Shown: positions 25,674 to 35,600, numbered from the stretch's first letter. The stretch: DNA of 64,000 nt from F1-120-MAGs118 sp013360535 (GCA_026647215.1 JAPKHC010000015.1:35085-99084); one strand, 5' to 3'. The notes: a model not told the origin generated them from the sequence alone. A program made the numbers and translations.

Positions 25674-26921
25674 GTGAGCGCAAGCCGTGACGTGCAGCGC
25701 GACGGCGCGGGCCGCGCGCCGTGGGCACTCGTGCTGCTCACGCTCGTCTACGCGCTGAATTTTGCGGACCGCCAGCTCCTTTCGGCGGCGCTCGGGCAAG
25801 TGAAGGCCGAGCTCGGCGCGAGCGACACGCAGATGGGCTGGCTCACGGGCACGGCCTTCGCGCTGTTCTACACGGTCGCGGGCATTCCGCTCGCGCGCCT
25901 CGCCGACCGCGGAGCGCGCTGGAGGCTGCTCTCGCTCGCGCTCGTCGCGTGGAGCGCGTTCACCGCGCTGTCGGGCCTCGCGCGCAGCTACGTGCAGCTC
26001 GCCGCTGCACGGATCGGCGTCGGCGTCGGCGAGGCCGCGTGCTCTCCGTGCGCGCACTCGCTGATCGCGGACCTGTACGCGCCGGCGCGGCGCGCGACGG
26101 CGATCGCGGTGTATTCGACGGGCATCTACATCGGCACGTACCTCGCGTACGACGTCGGCGGCAAGCTGTGCAGCGAGTACGGCTGGCGCACCGCGTTCGT
26201 CGTGTTCGGAGCGCCGGGAGTCGTGCTCGCGCTCGTCGCGTGGCTCACGCTGCGCGAGCCCGAGCGTGAACCGGCCGCGGCGGCGCCGGCGACGACGCTG
26301 GCGGACCTGCGCGAGCTGCTCTCGCGGCCCGCGTTCTTCCATCTCGCCCTCGGCGCCGGCATCAAGTCGGTCGCGGGTTACGCCTTGCTCGGCTGGGTGC
26401 CGACGTTTCTCGCGCGAGTGCACGGCTTCGACAGCGCGCGCAGCGGCGACTGGCTCGGGCCGATCCTCGGCCTCGGTGGAGCGCTCGGCACTTTCGGTGG
26501 CGGCTGGCTCGCGGACAGGCTCGGCCGCACGGATCCGCGGCGCCGCCTGGGGAGCGCGGCCTTCGCGACGGTCGCGGCGCTGCCGTTCCTCTACGCGTTC
26601 CTGTACCTCGACGCGCCGGAGCTCGCTCTCGCGGCCTACGCCCCCGCGGTCGTGCTGGGCGCGATGTACCTCGGACCGGTGTTCGCGTTCGCGCAGGTCG
26701 AAGCCAAGCCGGAGCAGCGTGCGCTCGCTTCCGCGGTGCTGCTCTTCCTCATCAACTTGATCGGACTGGGAATCGGGCCGTGGCTGACAGGCTTCCTGAA
26801 CGACACGTTCGCCGCCACGCAGGGCGAGCACGCGATCCGCACGTCGCTCGCGCTGGTGTCGCTCACCTACCTGTGGGGCGCGCTGCACCTCGCGCACGCT
26901 TCGCGCGTGAGCGGCCGCTGA
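25674..26921 (+). CDS. MFS transporter, spinster-like
   Basis: 415 residues from GTG 25674, with about 12 hydrophobic segments. The first helix LLTLVYALNFADRQLLSAAL, the motif-A loop LADRGARWRLLSLAL and GVGVGEAACSPCAHSLIADL match the spinster-like MFS branch. The second half repeats a motif-A-like loop, GGWLADRLGRTDPRRRLG. The substrate is unknown; spinster relatives move lipids or organic acids. It ends 18 bases before the stop of a convergent gene, within a 15-bp inverted repeat. Confidence 0.88.
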   Translation: MSASRDVQRDGAGRAPWALVLLTLVYALNFADRQLLSAALGQVKAELGASDTQMGWLTGTAFALFYTVAGIPLARLADRGARWRLLSLALVAWSAFTALSGLARSYVQLAAARIGVGVGEAACSPCAHSLIADLYAPARRATAIAVYSTGIYIGTYLAYDVGGKLCSEYGWRTAFVVFGAPGVVLALVAWLTLREPEREPAAAAPATTLADLRELLSRPAFFHLALGAGIKSVAGYALLGWVPTFLARVHGFDSARSGDWLGPILGLGGALGTFGGGWLADRLGRTDPRRRLGSAAFATVAALPFLYAFLYLDAPELALAAYAPAVVLGAMYLGPVFAFAQVEAKPEQRALASAVLLFLINLIGLGIGPWLTGFLNDTFAATQGEHAIRTSLALVSLTYLWGALHLAHASRVSGR

Positions 26922-26980
26922 TCGCGAAACGCCGCGCGCTCAGATCACGAAGCGCACGTCAGGGTGTTTCGCGATCAGCG
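26916..26980. terminator. 15-bp perfect inverted repeat across convergent gene ends
   Basis: CGCTGATCGCGAAAC (26916-26930) is the exact complement of GTTTCGCGATCAGCG (26966-26980), separated by 35 bases. The left arm contains the end of the MFS gene; the right arm lies within the last codons of the DUF493 gene. It could act as a shared terminator or RNA-pairing site for converging transcripts. Confidence 0.45.
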
Positions 26981-27206
26981 CGAACAGCGAGTGGCGGTGC
27001 GCCTCGTCGCGCACGGTGATCTCGAGCTGCAGCGTGCGGTACTTGCCGGTCGAGCTCTCGCGCGCGAGCACGAGCCGGTGCTCGATCCCGCCGACGAGCT
27101 CCGTCACGGCCGCGCGGATCCGCGGCTCGTCCCAGCCGATGATCCGGTAGGTCCACAGGCAGGGATAGTCGATCTCCGGTTTCCGTCCGTCGAGGAAGTT
27201 GTCCAA
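26940..27206 (-). CDS. DUF493 (YbeD-like) protein
   Basis: 88 residues. The sequence IDYPCLWTYRIIGWDEPRIR near the start and TGKYRTLQLEITVRDEAHRH at ~53-72 match the small ferredoxin-like DUF493/YbeD family, which resembles allosteric ACT-like domains. In E. coli ybeD lies beside lipoate genes, but here it stands alone between an MFS gene and a membrane-anchored protein, so no pathway can be assigned. It has no signal peptide and is cytoplasmic. Confidence 0.8.
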   Translation of the reverse strand: MDNFLDGRKPEIDYPCLWTYRIIGWDEPRIRAAVTELVGGIEHRLVLARESSTGKYRTLQLEITVRDEAHRHSLFALIAKHPDVRFVI

Positions 27207-27271
27207 GGTGTGCGTCTCGCGCGGCGGATGCTACTCGAAAAGGCCCCGCGATTCCGCCTAGGCTGGCCAGC

Positions 27272-27760
27272 ATGCTCCGCAAGCTCGTCCTCGTGTTGGT
27301 GGCGCTGCCGATCCTCTACTTCGGGGGCCGCTGGCTCGTGCGCGCCTTCGAGTCGGACGAGGAGCGCATCGCGCGCGTCGTCGGCGAGATGGTCGAGGGC
27401 TTCAACGATGCCCAGGGACGCCCGGTGCTCTCCGGGCTCGCCCGCGAGTTCGTCGACTCGAGTTCCGGCGCGACCCGCGAGGACGTGCGCACGGCCCTGA
27501 TCGCGTGGTTCTTCGAGCAGGTCGACCCGGTGACGAAGAAGTTCCTGTTCGTGGCCGAGCTCGAGCGAGTCGACGTGCAGGTCGACGAGGCGGCGCACGA
27601 GGCGCAGGTGAGCGTCGCGATCCGTTTCGAGAAGCGCCGCGGCGAGGCGCTCGAGCCGTGGTGGAACGCGGAGATCGAAGGCCTGATGCGCGACGGCGAC
27701 GACGGCTGGCAGTGGGTGAAGTCGACGAAGGTCAACCACTCCGAGCGGCCGCGGCGCTGA
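27272..27760 (+). CDS. Membrane-anchored small protein, possible NTF2-like fold
   Basis: 162 residues. A single N-terminal helix (LVLVLVALPILYFGGRWLV) anchors a soluble domain beginning ERIARVVGEMVEGFNDAQG, followed by strands around VQVDEAAHEAQVSVAIRFE and ending GDDGWQWVKSTKVNH. The layout of an N-terminal helix plus C-terminal strands with a GW motif suggests an NTF2-like domain, but this is only a fold guess. TAGGCT (27259-27264) ends 7 bases before ATG, so the mRNA may be leaderless. It is convergent with the TPR gene and directly abuts its stop. Confidence 0.6.
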   Translation: MLRKLVLVLVALPILYFGGRWLVRAFESDEERIARVVGEMVEGFNDAQGRPVLSGLAREFVDSSSGATREDVRTALIAWFFEQVDPVTKKFLFVAELERVDVQVDEAAHEAQVSVAIRFEKRRGEALEPWWNAEIEGLMRDGDDGWQWVKSTKVNHSERPRR

Positions 27761-28849
27761 TCACTTCGTGCGCACGAGCTCGGTGAAGCGCGGGTCGGCG
27801 GAGAGGACGTCGAGGCGCCGGTCGTGCTCCGCGCGCGCGCGCAGGCGGCCGTCGAGGCCGATCGCCTCCGTGAGCGCCGCGAGCGCCTCCTCGCGCTTGC
27901 CCAGCAGCGCGAACGCGACGCCGAGCTCGTAACGCGCTTCGCGCTGCAGCACGTGCTTTCCGGCGAGCTCGACGGCGCGGGCGAGCCGCTCGCGCGCTTC
28001 TTCGGCCTTGCCCAGCGCGAGCGCCGCGACGCCTGCCCCGTGTTCCGAAAGCGCGAGCGCGAATTGCAGCCTGTCGTCGCGCTCCGCCAGCGCCGCGAGC
28101 CGCTCGGCCGCACGCACGTGCGCTTCATGACGCTGCTCGGGCGCCTTCGCCGTCAGGTGCAGCAGCTCCGCGAAGGCGAAGGCCTGATGCGCCGCGAGCA
28201 GCTTGTCCTCGCTCGGCTTGGCGACCTCGCGCTCGAGCTCCGCCAACCCTTGCGCGCCCTTCGCCAGCGCTCTCGCCATGCAATCGCGCGCCGCGTCCGG
28301 CAGCTCCTGCGCCTTGCCGAAGCGCACGACCTGCACGCGCCAGCTGCGCACGAGTTCCTCGAATTGCTCGTGCGAGCACGTCTCGCTTTCGTTCGTGCGC
28401 GGCGCGGCGACGTGCAGCTCGAACACGCGCCCGTCGGCGAGCGCGAAGGCCGAATAGCGCACCATCGCGCGCCCGTCGCCCGGCAGGCGCTGCTCCTGCA
28501 CGGCGCACGCGATGCCGCCGACCTCGAACGGCGTGCCCTTCGAGGTCTGGTCGCGCCAGGCCGAGCTCGGCTGCGGCGGCTCGTCGGGCTGGAAGTGGAT
28601 CGTCAGGCTCGCGCCGTGGAAACGCCCCGCGGCGACCGTGCGCAGCCCGAACTGCTCGGAGAGCCTCGTCTCCAGCCGCGCGTCCCGCTCCCAGCCGGGC
28701 GCCGAGAACGACACCTGCAGCGGCGAGCCGTAGACGTCCGCCTTGGCGTCGACGGGCGCCGGAGCGGGCGCGACCGGCGGCTCCTGCGAGCGCGAGGGCG
28801 TCGGGGCCGGAGGCAGGAGCAGCGCGAGGGCGGCCAGGAGCGGCTTCAT
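27761..28849 (-). CDS. Secreted protein with C-terminal TPR-like repeats
   Basis: About 362 residues; I take ATG 28849 (MKPLLAALALLLPPAPTPSR signal peptide), though a TTG at 28858 is in frame. The middle region (SLTIHFQPDEPP ... VRYSAFALADGRVFELHVAA) is beta-rich and unassigned. Residues ~200-362 are Ala/Leu/Glu helices in ~34-residue TPR-like units (ALALGKAEEARERLARAVEL, ARYELGVAFALLGKREEALA). It is likely a periplasmic scaffold. Divergent from the metalloprotease gene at 29069; the shared 220-base gap holds both promoters. Confidence 0.75.
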   Translation of the reverse strand: MKPLLAALALLLPPAPTPSRSQEPPVAPAPAPVDAKADVYGSPLQVSFSAPGWERDARLETRLSEQFGLRTVAAGRFHGASLTIHFQPDEPPQPSSAWRDQTSKGTPFEVGGIACAVQEQRLPGDGRAMVRYSAFALADGRVFELHVAAPRTNESETCSHEQFEELVRSWRVQVVRFGKAQELPDAARDCMARALAKGAQGLAELEREVAKPSEDKLLAAHQAFAFAELLHLTAKAPEQRHEAHVRAAERLAALAERDDRLQFALALSEHGAGVAALALGKAEEARERLARAVELAGKHVLQREARYELGVAFALLGKREEALAALTEAIGLDGRLRARAEHDRRLDVLSADPRFTELVRTK

Positions 28850-29068
28850 CGCCTCCAAGGATAGGCCGCGCGTCGGCGGCGCACGGAAAGGACTTCGTGG
28901 GGGAACCCCTGCGGGTGGCGAACCGTCCTAGCGTGCGTGGCGCGGCCCTGGGCCGAGCCCCGCTTTTGCCCCGCCGCCCGGCCCGATCGGAATGCAACCC
29001 GGTAGGCTAGGCCTGAGGAACGGGACCGAGCGCCCGATTTTCGCACTTCCTCCCCCAGCGCCTCCACG

Positions 29069-31264
29069 ATGACCCTCCGCCCCCTGCTCTTCAGCCTCAC
29101 CCTCGCCGGAACGGCCCTTCCGGCCCTCGCCCAGTCGACCGGAACCTGGTCCGACCCGGCGCAGGCCCCGCGCGTGATCTGCTTCGCGCCCGGCACCGAC
29201 CCGGAGTACATGGGCGACCGCCTCGCGGTGCAGCCTGCGACGCCGGAGTACTACATCGGCGGGACCTGGACCGGGACGCAGGGGGCGCCGACGCCGCTGA
29301 GCTGGAGCCTCGTGCCCGACGGCCTGAGCATCACCGCCGCCTTCCAGGGCGACCCGGCGGGGCCGAGCGAGCTTTTCTCGCGCCTCGACTCGCAGTTCGC
29401 GGCCCAAGGCGGTCGCGCGACGTGGATCGCGCGCCTTCAGGCCTGCTTCGACCGCTGGGAGGCGCTCTCGGGCCTCGACTTCACGCGCGTCACCGCCGCG
29501 GGCGTCGACTGGGACTCCGGCGCCTCGTGGGGCACCAACGGCAACGACACGACGCTCGGCGACATCCGCATCTCGATGCGCAACATCGACGGGACGAACG
29601 GCATCCTCGCCTACACGTTCTTCCCCAACGTCGGGGACATGGTGATCGACCGCTCGGAGTCCTGGGGCTCGAGCGCGAACCAGCACATCTTCCTGCGCAA
29701 CGTCGTGATGCACGAGCTCGGCCACGCGTTCGGCTTCGACCACGTGTGCAGCAACAACACGGCGCAGCTGATGGAGCCGTTCTACTCGGGCGCCTTCGAC
29801 GGCCCGCGTCAGGACGACATCCGCGCCGTGCACCGCAACTACGGCGACGACAACGAGAACGACAACACTTCCGCCACGGCGAAGTCGGTGACGCTCACCA
29901 ACGGCATCAGCCAGACCTTCGGCATCCCGCCGGCGCCGCCGTCGGGGAGCAACGACACGGCCTCGAGCACGCTCTCGATCGACGCCAACGGCGAGGCCGA
30001 CTGGTTCAAGTTCACGACGGCGAACGCGGGCTCGAAGCTCGACGTCACGCTCACGCCGATCGGCACCAGCTACGACGACAGCCCGCAGAACGCGAACGGC
30101 TCGTGCTCGACGGGCGTCACGACCAACGCGCTCGCGCAGGCTGACCTCGCCGTGCAGGTGATCGGCACCAACGGCACCTCCGTGCTCGCGACCGGCAACT
30201 CCGGCACCGCCGGCCAGTCCGAGTCGCTCGTCGACGTCGTGCTCAACACCTCGGGCACTTTCTTCGTCAAGGTCTACGAGAACAACTCGCCCGGCCAGAC
30301 GCAGCTCTACCGCCTGACCCTGCGCATCGACCCGGCAAACGTCTGCCCCGACACGGATGGCGACGGCGTCGACGACTGCAACGACGGCTGCCCGCTCGAC
30401 CCGCTGAAGATCGCGCCCGGCGTGTGCGGCTGTGGCGTGCCGGATGTCGACGGCGACGGCGACGGCGACTTCGACTGTGTCGACAACTGCCCGCTGTTCT
30501 ACAACCCGGCGCAGGCCGATGCGGACGGCGACGGCGTGGGCAACGTGTGCGACAACTGCCCGCAGTCGTTCAACCCCAACCAGCTCGATCAGGACGGTGA
30601 CTCGCTCGGCGACGCCTGCGACAACTGCCCGACGATCTTCAACAGCCAGCAGCCCGACGGCGATGGCGACGGTGTCGGCGACGAGTGCGACAACTGCCTC
30701 ACGATCGCCAACCCCGGCCAGCAGGACTGCGATTCCGACGGCATCGGCAACGAGTGCGAGCTCGCGGCCGGCACGCAGTGGGACCTCAACAACAACGGCG
30801 TTCCCGACGCCTGCGAGCCCTGCGGTCAGGTGATCACGTACTGCACGCCCGGCACGACGACGAGCGGCTGCAACGCGACGCTCTCGGCCTCGGGCAGCCC
30901 GACGCTGGCGGCGAGCTCCGGCTTCACGGTCACCGCCTCGAACGTCGAAGGCCAGAAACAGGGCCTGCTCTTCTATGGCATCACCGGCCCCAAGGCCTCG
31001 GTGTGGGCCGTCGGCAGCTCGAGCTTCCTGTGCGTCAAGTCGCCGACCCAGCGCATCCCCGCCTCCAACACCGGTGGCACCGCTGGCGGTTGCGACGGAT
31101 CGATTGCCGTCGACCTGTTGAGCTACCTCGCGACGCACCCCTCGGCGCTCGGCCAGCCCTTCTCGGCGGGGGCGGTGGTGAACGTGCAGGCGTGGTTCAG
31201 AGATCCTCCCGCTCCGGGAACGACGAGCCTTTCCAACGGCTTGCAGTTCGCGACCTGCCCGTGA
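29069..31264 (+). CDS. Secreted matrixin-type zinc metalloprotease with thrombospondin type-3 repeats and shared C-terminal domain
   Basis: 731 residues with signal peptide MTLRPLLFSLTLAGTALPA. The catalytic zinc site is HELGHAFGFDH (His215, Glu216, His219, His225), with the Met-turn candidate LMEPFYSG downstream, placing it among the metzincins. Residues ~300-425 resemble a bacterial pre-peptidase C-terminal (PPC) beta-sandwich. Residues ~430-590 are calcium-binding thrombospondin type-3 repeats (DxDGDGVxDxxDNCP, about six). The last ~140 residues are a divergent copy of the Cys-rich domain found in three other proteins here. It likely degrades extracellular protein. TAGGCT at 29003-29008 may be its -10. 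Confidence 0.9.
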   Translation: MTLRPLLFSLTLAGTALPALAQSTGTWSDPAQAPRVICFAPGTDPEYMGDRLAVQPATPEYYIGGTWTGTQGAPTPLSWSLVPDGLSITAAFQGDPAGPSELFSRLDSQFAAQGGRATWIARLQACFDRWEALSGLDFTRVTAAGVDWDSGASWGTNGNDTTLGDIRISMRNIDGTNGILAYTFFPNVGDMVIDRSESWGSSANQHIFLRNVVMHELGHAFGFDHVCSNNTAQLMEPFYSGAFDGPRQDDIRAVHRNYGDDNENDNTSATAKSVTLTNGISQTFGIPPAPPSGSNDTASSTLSIDANGEADWFKFTTANAGSKLDVTLTPIGTSYDDSPQNANGSCSTGVTTNALAQADLAVQVIGTNGTSVLATGNSGTAGQSESLVDVVLNTSGTFFVKVYENNSPGQTQLYRLTLRIDPANVCPDTDGDGVDDCNDGCPLDPLKIAPGVCGCGVPDVDGDGDGDFDCVDNCPLFYNPAQADADGDGVGNVCDNCPQSFNPNQLDQDGDSLGDACDNCPTIFNSQQPDGDGDGVGDECDNCLTIANPGQQDCDSDGIGNECELAAGTQWDLNNNGVPDACEPCGQVITYCTPGTTTSGCNATLSASGSPTLAASSGFTVTASNVEGQKQGLLFYGITGPKASVWAVGSSSFLCVKSPTQRIPASNTGGTAGGCDGSIAVDLLSYLATHPSALGQPFSAGAVVNVQAWFRDPPAPGTTSLSNGLQFATCP

Positions 31265-31283
31265 TTTGGTGAGGCCACGGCCT

Positions 31284-31342
31284 CGCCACGAAACAGAGCC
31301 GGGGTGCCGCGCAGCGCGGCGCCCCGGCTCTGTTTCGTGGCG
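31284..31342 (+). terminator. 29-bp stem palindrome after the metalloprotease
   Basis: 31284-31312 and 31314-31342 are reverse complements apart from one A/G position, with a single central base, so the folded loop is a few bases. It begins 20 bases after the stop. There is no T-tract, but it is the longest simple hairpin in the window. Confidence 0.65.
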
Positions 31343-31411
31343 GGCCTCGTGGGGAACGACGGCGGACCCGCGCTCATCTTCATTCGGGGGGGGGGCTGCC
31401 GATCGCGCGGC

Positions 31412-31441
31412 TTGCCCAAAGGAAGTGGGGTGGCATAGGCT
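31412..31441 (+). promoter_or_regulatory. Predicted sigma-70-type promoter of the FHA-phosphatase gene
   Basis: TTGCCC (31412-31417), an 18-base spacer, and TAGGCT (31436-31441). The ATG lies 28 bases after the -10. It matches the hexamer pairs found before mgtE and the sodium symporter gene. Confidence 0.5.
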
Positions 31442-31469
31442 TGGGGGAGCCCCCGAGCTTCCCCCCGCA

Positions 31470-32624
31470 ATGGACTCGCACGAACCCTGGCCGCCGCAAG
31501 GTGAGGAAACCGAGCACACGATCGTGCCCGGGATCGACGAGTCGCGCGTGGTCGGGCTCGACCGCAAGAACGTCATCCATCAGCTGGTGGTGACCGACGG
31601 TCTGGAGCCCGGACGGCGGATCAAGGTCGAGGCGCGCGCGCTGGTGCTCGGGCGCACGCTGCCGGCGGACGTGGTGCTGGCGGATGGCGAGGTGTCGCGC
31701 GCGCACTGCAAGGTGGCGGCGCACGAAGGGGAGGTCACGCTGACCGACCTCAATTCGACCAACGGCACGTTCGTCGATGGCGAGCGCATCCAGGGCTCCG
31801 TGCAGTTGCAGGTCGGCAACATCGTGGTCGTCGGCCGGCAGGTGCTGCGCTACGAGCGCGTGAGCCTGAAGGAGGCGTCGGCGGTGCGCGAGCTCGACCG
31901 CGAGCTCGAGAAGGCGCGCCGTTACGTCGAGGCGCTGCTCCCGCCGCCCTTGCTCGCGGGCTCGATCCGCACCGAGTGGACGATGCTGCCCTCCGCGCAG
32001 CTCGGTGGCGATGCCTTCGGCTACCAGCAGCTCGACGCGCGCACGTTCGCGGTCTACCTGCTCGACGTCTCCGGCCACGGCACGTCCTCGGCCATGCTCG
32101 CGGTCACCGCGACCAACGTGATCCGCCAGCGCGCGATCCCCGCGACCGACTTCCGCGATCCGGCGGCGGTGCTCAAGGCGCTCAACGTGATGTTCCAGAT
32201 GGAGCAGCACGGCGACATGTACTTCACGCTCTGGTACGGCGTGTACGACACGGTCACGCGCCGGCTGACGTTCGCGAGCGCGGGGCACCATCCCGCGTAC
32301 CTCGTGCCGCCGTCGCGCAAGAGCGCGGTGCCGCTGTGGAGCCCGGGCAGCCTGATGATCGGCGCCTACGAGGACGCACAGTACACGGCGAGCACCGTCG
32401 AGATTCCCCCGGGCTCCGGCCTGTATGTGTTCTCCGATGGCGTGTTCGAGGTGGTGGCGCTCGATGGGCGGCGCTGGGAGCTCGAGGATTTCGTCCCGCT
32501 GCTCACCGAGCCCGCGACCGCTGGAGTTCCGGAGTCGCGGCGGCTGCTCGCGCGCATGCAGCGCGTGCAGGGACGCCCGAACTTCGAGGACGACTTCACG
32601 ATGCTCGTCGCGAGCTTCGAGTGA
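31470..32624 (+). CDS. FHA domain fused to SpoIIE/RsbU-type PPM phosphatase
   Basis: 384 residues. Residues ~40-120 form an FHA phosphothreonine-binding domain (LVLGRTLPADVVLADGEVSR, then DLNSTNGTFVDGERI). A short coiled linker (ELDRELEKARRYVEALLPPP) leads to a PP2C-type domain whose metal-binding motifs are LGGDAFGYQQL, DVSGHGTSSAML, FSDGVFEV and EDDFTMLV. SpoIIE-like phosphatases act on anti-anti-sigma factors; the FHA domain would recruit it to a Ser/Thr kinase substrate. No kinase or STAS gene is adjacent. ATG 31470 follows a predicted promoter. Confidence 0.9.
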   Translation: MDSHEPWPPQGEETEHTIVPGIDESRVVGLDRKNVIHQLVVTDGLEPGRRIKVEARALVLGRTLPADVVLADGEVSRAHCKVAAHEGEVTLTDLNSTNGTFVDGERIQGSVQLQVGNIVVVGRQVLRYERVSLKEASAVRELDRELEKARRYVEALLPPPLLAGSIRTEWTMLPSAQLGGDAFGYQQLDARTFAVYLLDVSGHGTSSAMLAVTATNVIRQRAIPATDFRDPAAVLKALNVMFQMEQHGDMYFTLWYGVYDTVTRRLTFASAGHHPAYLVPPSRKSAVPLWSPGSLMIGAYEDAQYTASTVEIPPGSGLYVFSDGVFEVVALDGRRWELEDFVPLLTEPATAGVPESRRLLARMQRVQGRPNFEDDFTMLVASFE

Positions 32625-32640
32625 GGTCGCGGGGGCACCG

Positions 32641-35600
32641 GTGAGCTCCGCGTTCGCCGTTTCTGCGCTGGTTTTTGCGGGGTTTCCGCAAGGAACGATC
32701 GATTTCGCGCGCGACGTCAAGCCGGTGCTCGACCGCCACTGCGTCGAGTGCCATGGGCCGCAGAAGAGCAAGGCCGACCTGCGGCTCGACCTGCGCGAGC
32801 GTGCCTTCGCGGGCGCGGAGGGTGGCAGCGAGCCCGTGATCGTGCCGGGCAGGGCGGCGGCGAGCTCGCTCTACACGCGGCTGGTCACCGAGGACAAGTC
32901 CGAGCGCATGCCGCACAAGGCGCCGCCGCTCGAGCCCGCGCAGATCGAGGCGATCCGGCGCTGGATCGACGAGGGCGCGAAGTGGCCCGACGAGGTCGCG
33001 GGCGTCGACGAGCGCAGGAACCACTGGGCGTACCAGCGGCCCGTGCGTTCCGCGGTGCCGAAGGTCGAGCATCCGGAGCGCGTGCGCAATCCGATCGACG
33101 CGTTCCTCGAGGCGCGTTTCGAGCGTGATGGAGTGACGCCCGCGCCGGAGGCGAGCCCCGCGACGCTCGTGCGGCGGCTCCATCTCGACCTGACGGGGAT
33201 TCCGCCGACGCCCGAGGAGGTCGCGGCGTTCGAGAACGACAAGCGCGCGGATGCCTACGAGCAGCTCGTGCGCAAGCTGCTCGCGTCGCCGCGTTACGGC
33301 GAGCGCATGGCGCGGCCGTGGCTCGACCTTGCGAGGTATGCGGACACGCAGGGGTACGAGAAGGACGCGCGGCGCTCGATGGCGCCGTACCGCGACTGGG
33401 TGATCGCGGCGCTCAACGAGAACCTGCCCTACAACGCGTTCTCGCTCGAGCAGCTCGCCGGCGACCTGTTTCCAGGCGCCACGCGCTCGCAGCGCATCGC
33501 CACGGCGTTCCATCGCAACACGATGCTCAACGAGGAGGGCGGCACGGACGCGGAGGAGTTCCGCAGTGCGGCCATCCTCGATCGTGTCAACACGACCGCG
33601 ACGATCTGGATGGGCTCGACGCTCGCCTGCGCGCAGTGCCACGACCACAAGTACGACCCGTTCTCGCAGCGCGATTACTACAAGCTGTTCGCCGCGTTCA
33701 ACCAGACCGCCGACGGCGGCAAGACGCCGGAGCCGGTGCTGCGCGCGCCGACGGCGGAGCAGGAAAGGGAGCTCGAGGGAATCGCGAAGCGAATCGAGGA
33801 GCTCGAACGCAAGCTCACCGCCGCCGACGAGGCGCTTGACCAAGAACAGCGCGAGTGGGAGCTGCAGCCGCGACTCAAGCCGTTCGATGAGCTCGACTGG
33901 ATTCCGTGGGTGCCGACGGAGGTCTACTTTGACCCGCCCGGCCTTGAAGCGACCATTGCGCCGGATGGCACGGTCACGTTGAACGGAGTGATCCCGGATC
34001 GAGTGAACCTCACGGTCTGTCGAGACATGTTGGACTACGACGAATTCATGCTCGGCAAGCCGCTCGTCCGGTTGGAGGTTTTGCCGTTCGAGTCGGGCGA
34101 TCGCCGCGGGCCTGGCCTCGCTTCCCACGGTAACTTCGTGCTGTCGAAGGCGCGGGTTCGCTTCTGGGATGGCAATCCCAGCGGCTACTACGACTTGATC
34201 CAACGGGTTGTGGACGTCGACCACGAGCAGCCCGGCGGCGCCTTTCGTGCATCACATGCCCTCGACGAAGACGACTCCACAGGCTGGGCGATCGGTGGAG
34301 CAGTGGAGCGACCCCATCGGATCATCTTCGAGGTGACCCCGGAGATCTTCCGCGAAGCTCGGCTCCTTCTGCGTTTCCAGTCGACGTATCCGAAGCACAT
34401 TCTCGGTCGGTTCCGGGTATCGACATCCAGCGATCCACGTGGACTCGGCCGTGGCGTCACGTGTTCTCCGTGGAAGTCTGCCGGTCCGTTTGTCGCCGCG
34501 AGCTTCGAGGAGGCGCGGGACACGGCGTTCGAGCCGGAGCGGGAGCTGGCGGAAGGCAAGCCGTTCGCAGAGAGCTACCGCGACGGCACGTTGGCGTGGC
34601 GCGAGCTCGAGCTGAAGGTTGGCCAGCAGAAGATCCCGCTGCAGGGCGAGCGATGCGCGACGTACCTGCGGCGCACGATCACGACGCAACGCGCGAGACA
34701 GCTGGAGCTGTATGTGGGAGGCGATGACGCGGTCAAGCTGTGGCTGAACGGCGAGCTCGTTCACGAGTCGCAGGACTACACGACCTACACGAACACGCCG
34801 ACGCGGGTGCAGGTGCGGCTGCGTGAGGGAGCGAACGAGCTGCTTGCAAAGGTCACGAACGGCAACGGTGGCTACGGCTTCGCGTTCGACGTCGGCTACC
34901 TGACCGATGACCGCATCACGCCTGAGATCGAGGCGCTGCTGAAGCTCGCGCCCGAAGAGCGTGGAGTTGAAGAGGCGCGCCAGCTGCGCGACTGGTACCG
35001 GCGCGGGCCGTCGGTGCTCGGCAGCGCGATCGCGGACGAGCTCACGAAACTGCGCAAGCGCCGCGACGAGATCGAGGCGATGCTCCCGACGGTGATGGTG
35101 ATGGAAGCGGTGAAGGAGCCGCGCCAGAGCCACGTCTTCGTGCGTGGCAGTTTCCTCACGCCGGGAGAGCCGGTGGAGGCCGGAATCCCCGGCATTTTTG
35201 GCGCCATGGCATCGAGCGAAGTGCCGACGCTCGCGAGGTTCGAGCTCGCGCGCTGGCTCGTGAGTCGCGACAACCCGCTCGCGGCGCGTGTGCACGTCAA
35301 CCGCATGTGGGAGCTCTTCTTCGGCCGCGGCATCGTCGCGACGGGCCAGGACTTCGGCCTGCGCGGCGACGCGCCGTCGCATCCGGAACTGCTCGATTGG
35401 CTCAGCGTGCGTTTCGCCGACAGCGGCTGGGACATGAAGGCGCTGGTCGAGACGATCGTGACTTCCGCCGCCTACCGCCGCAGCTCGGACGTGCCGCGCG
35501 CCGAGTACGAGCGCGACCGCCACAACATCGAGCTCGCGCGCGGCGCGCGGATGCGCCTGGAGGCCGAGCTGCTGCGCGACAACGCGCTCGCGATCTCGGG

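Noticed and set aside
24045..26897. 950-codon open frame on the - strand
   Set aside because: It crosses the intergenic terminator and opposes three well-supported genes (CBS, crotonase, MFS).
28928..31576. 882-codon open frame on the - strand
   Set aside because: Shadow of the metalloprotease gene, whose signal peptide, zinc site and calcium repeats are clear on the + strand.
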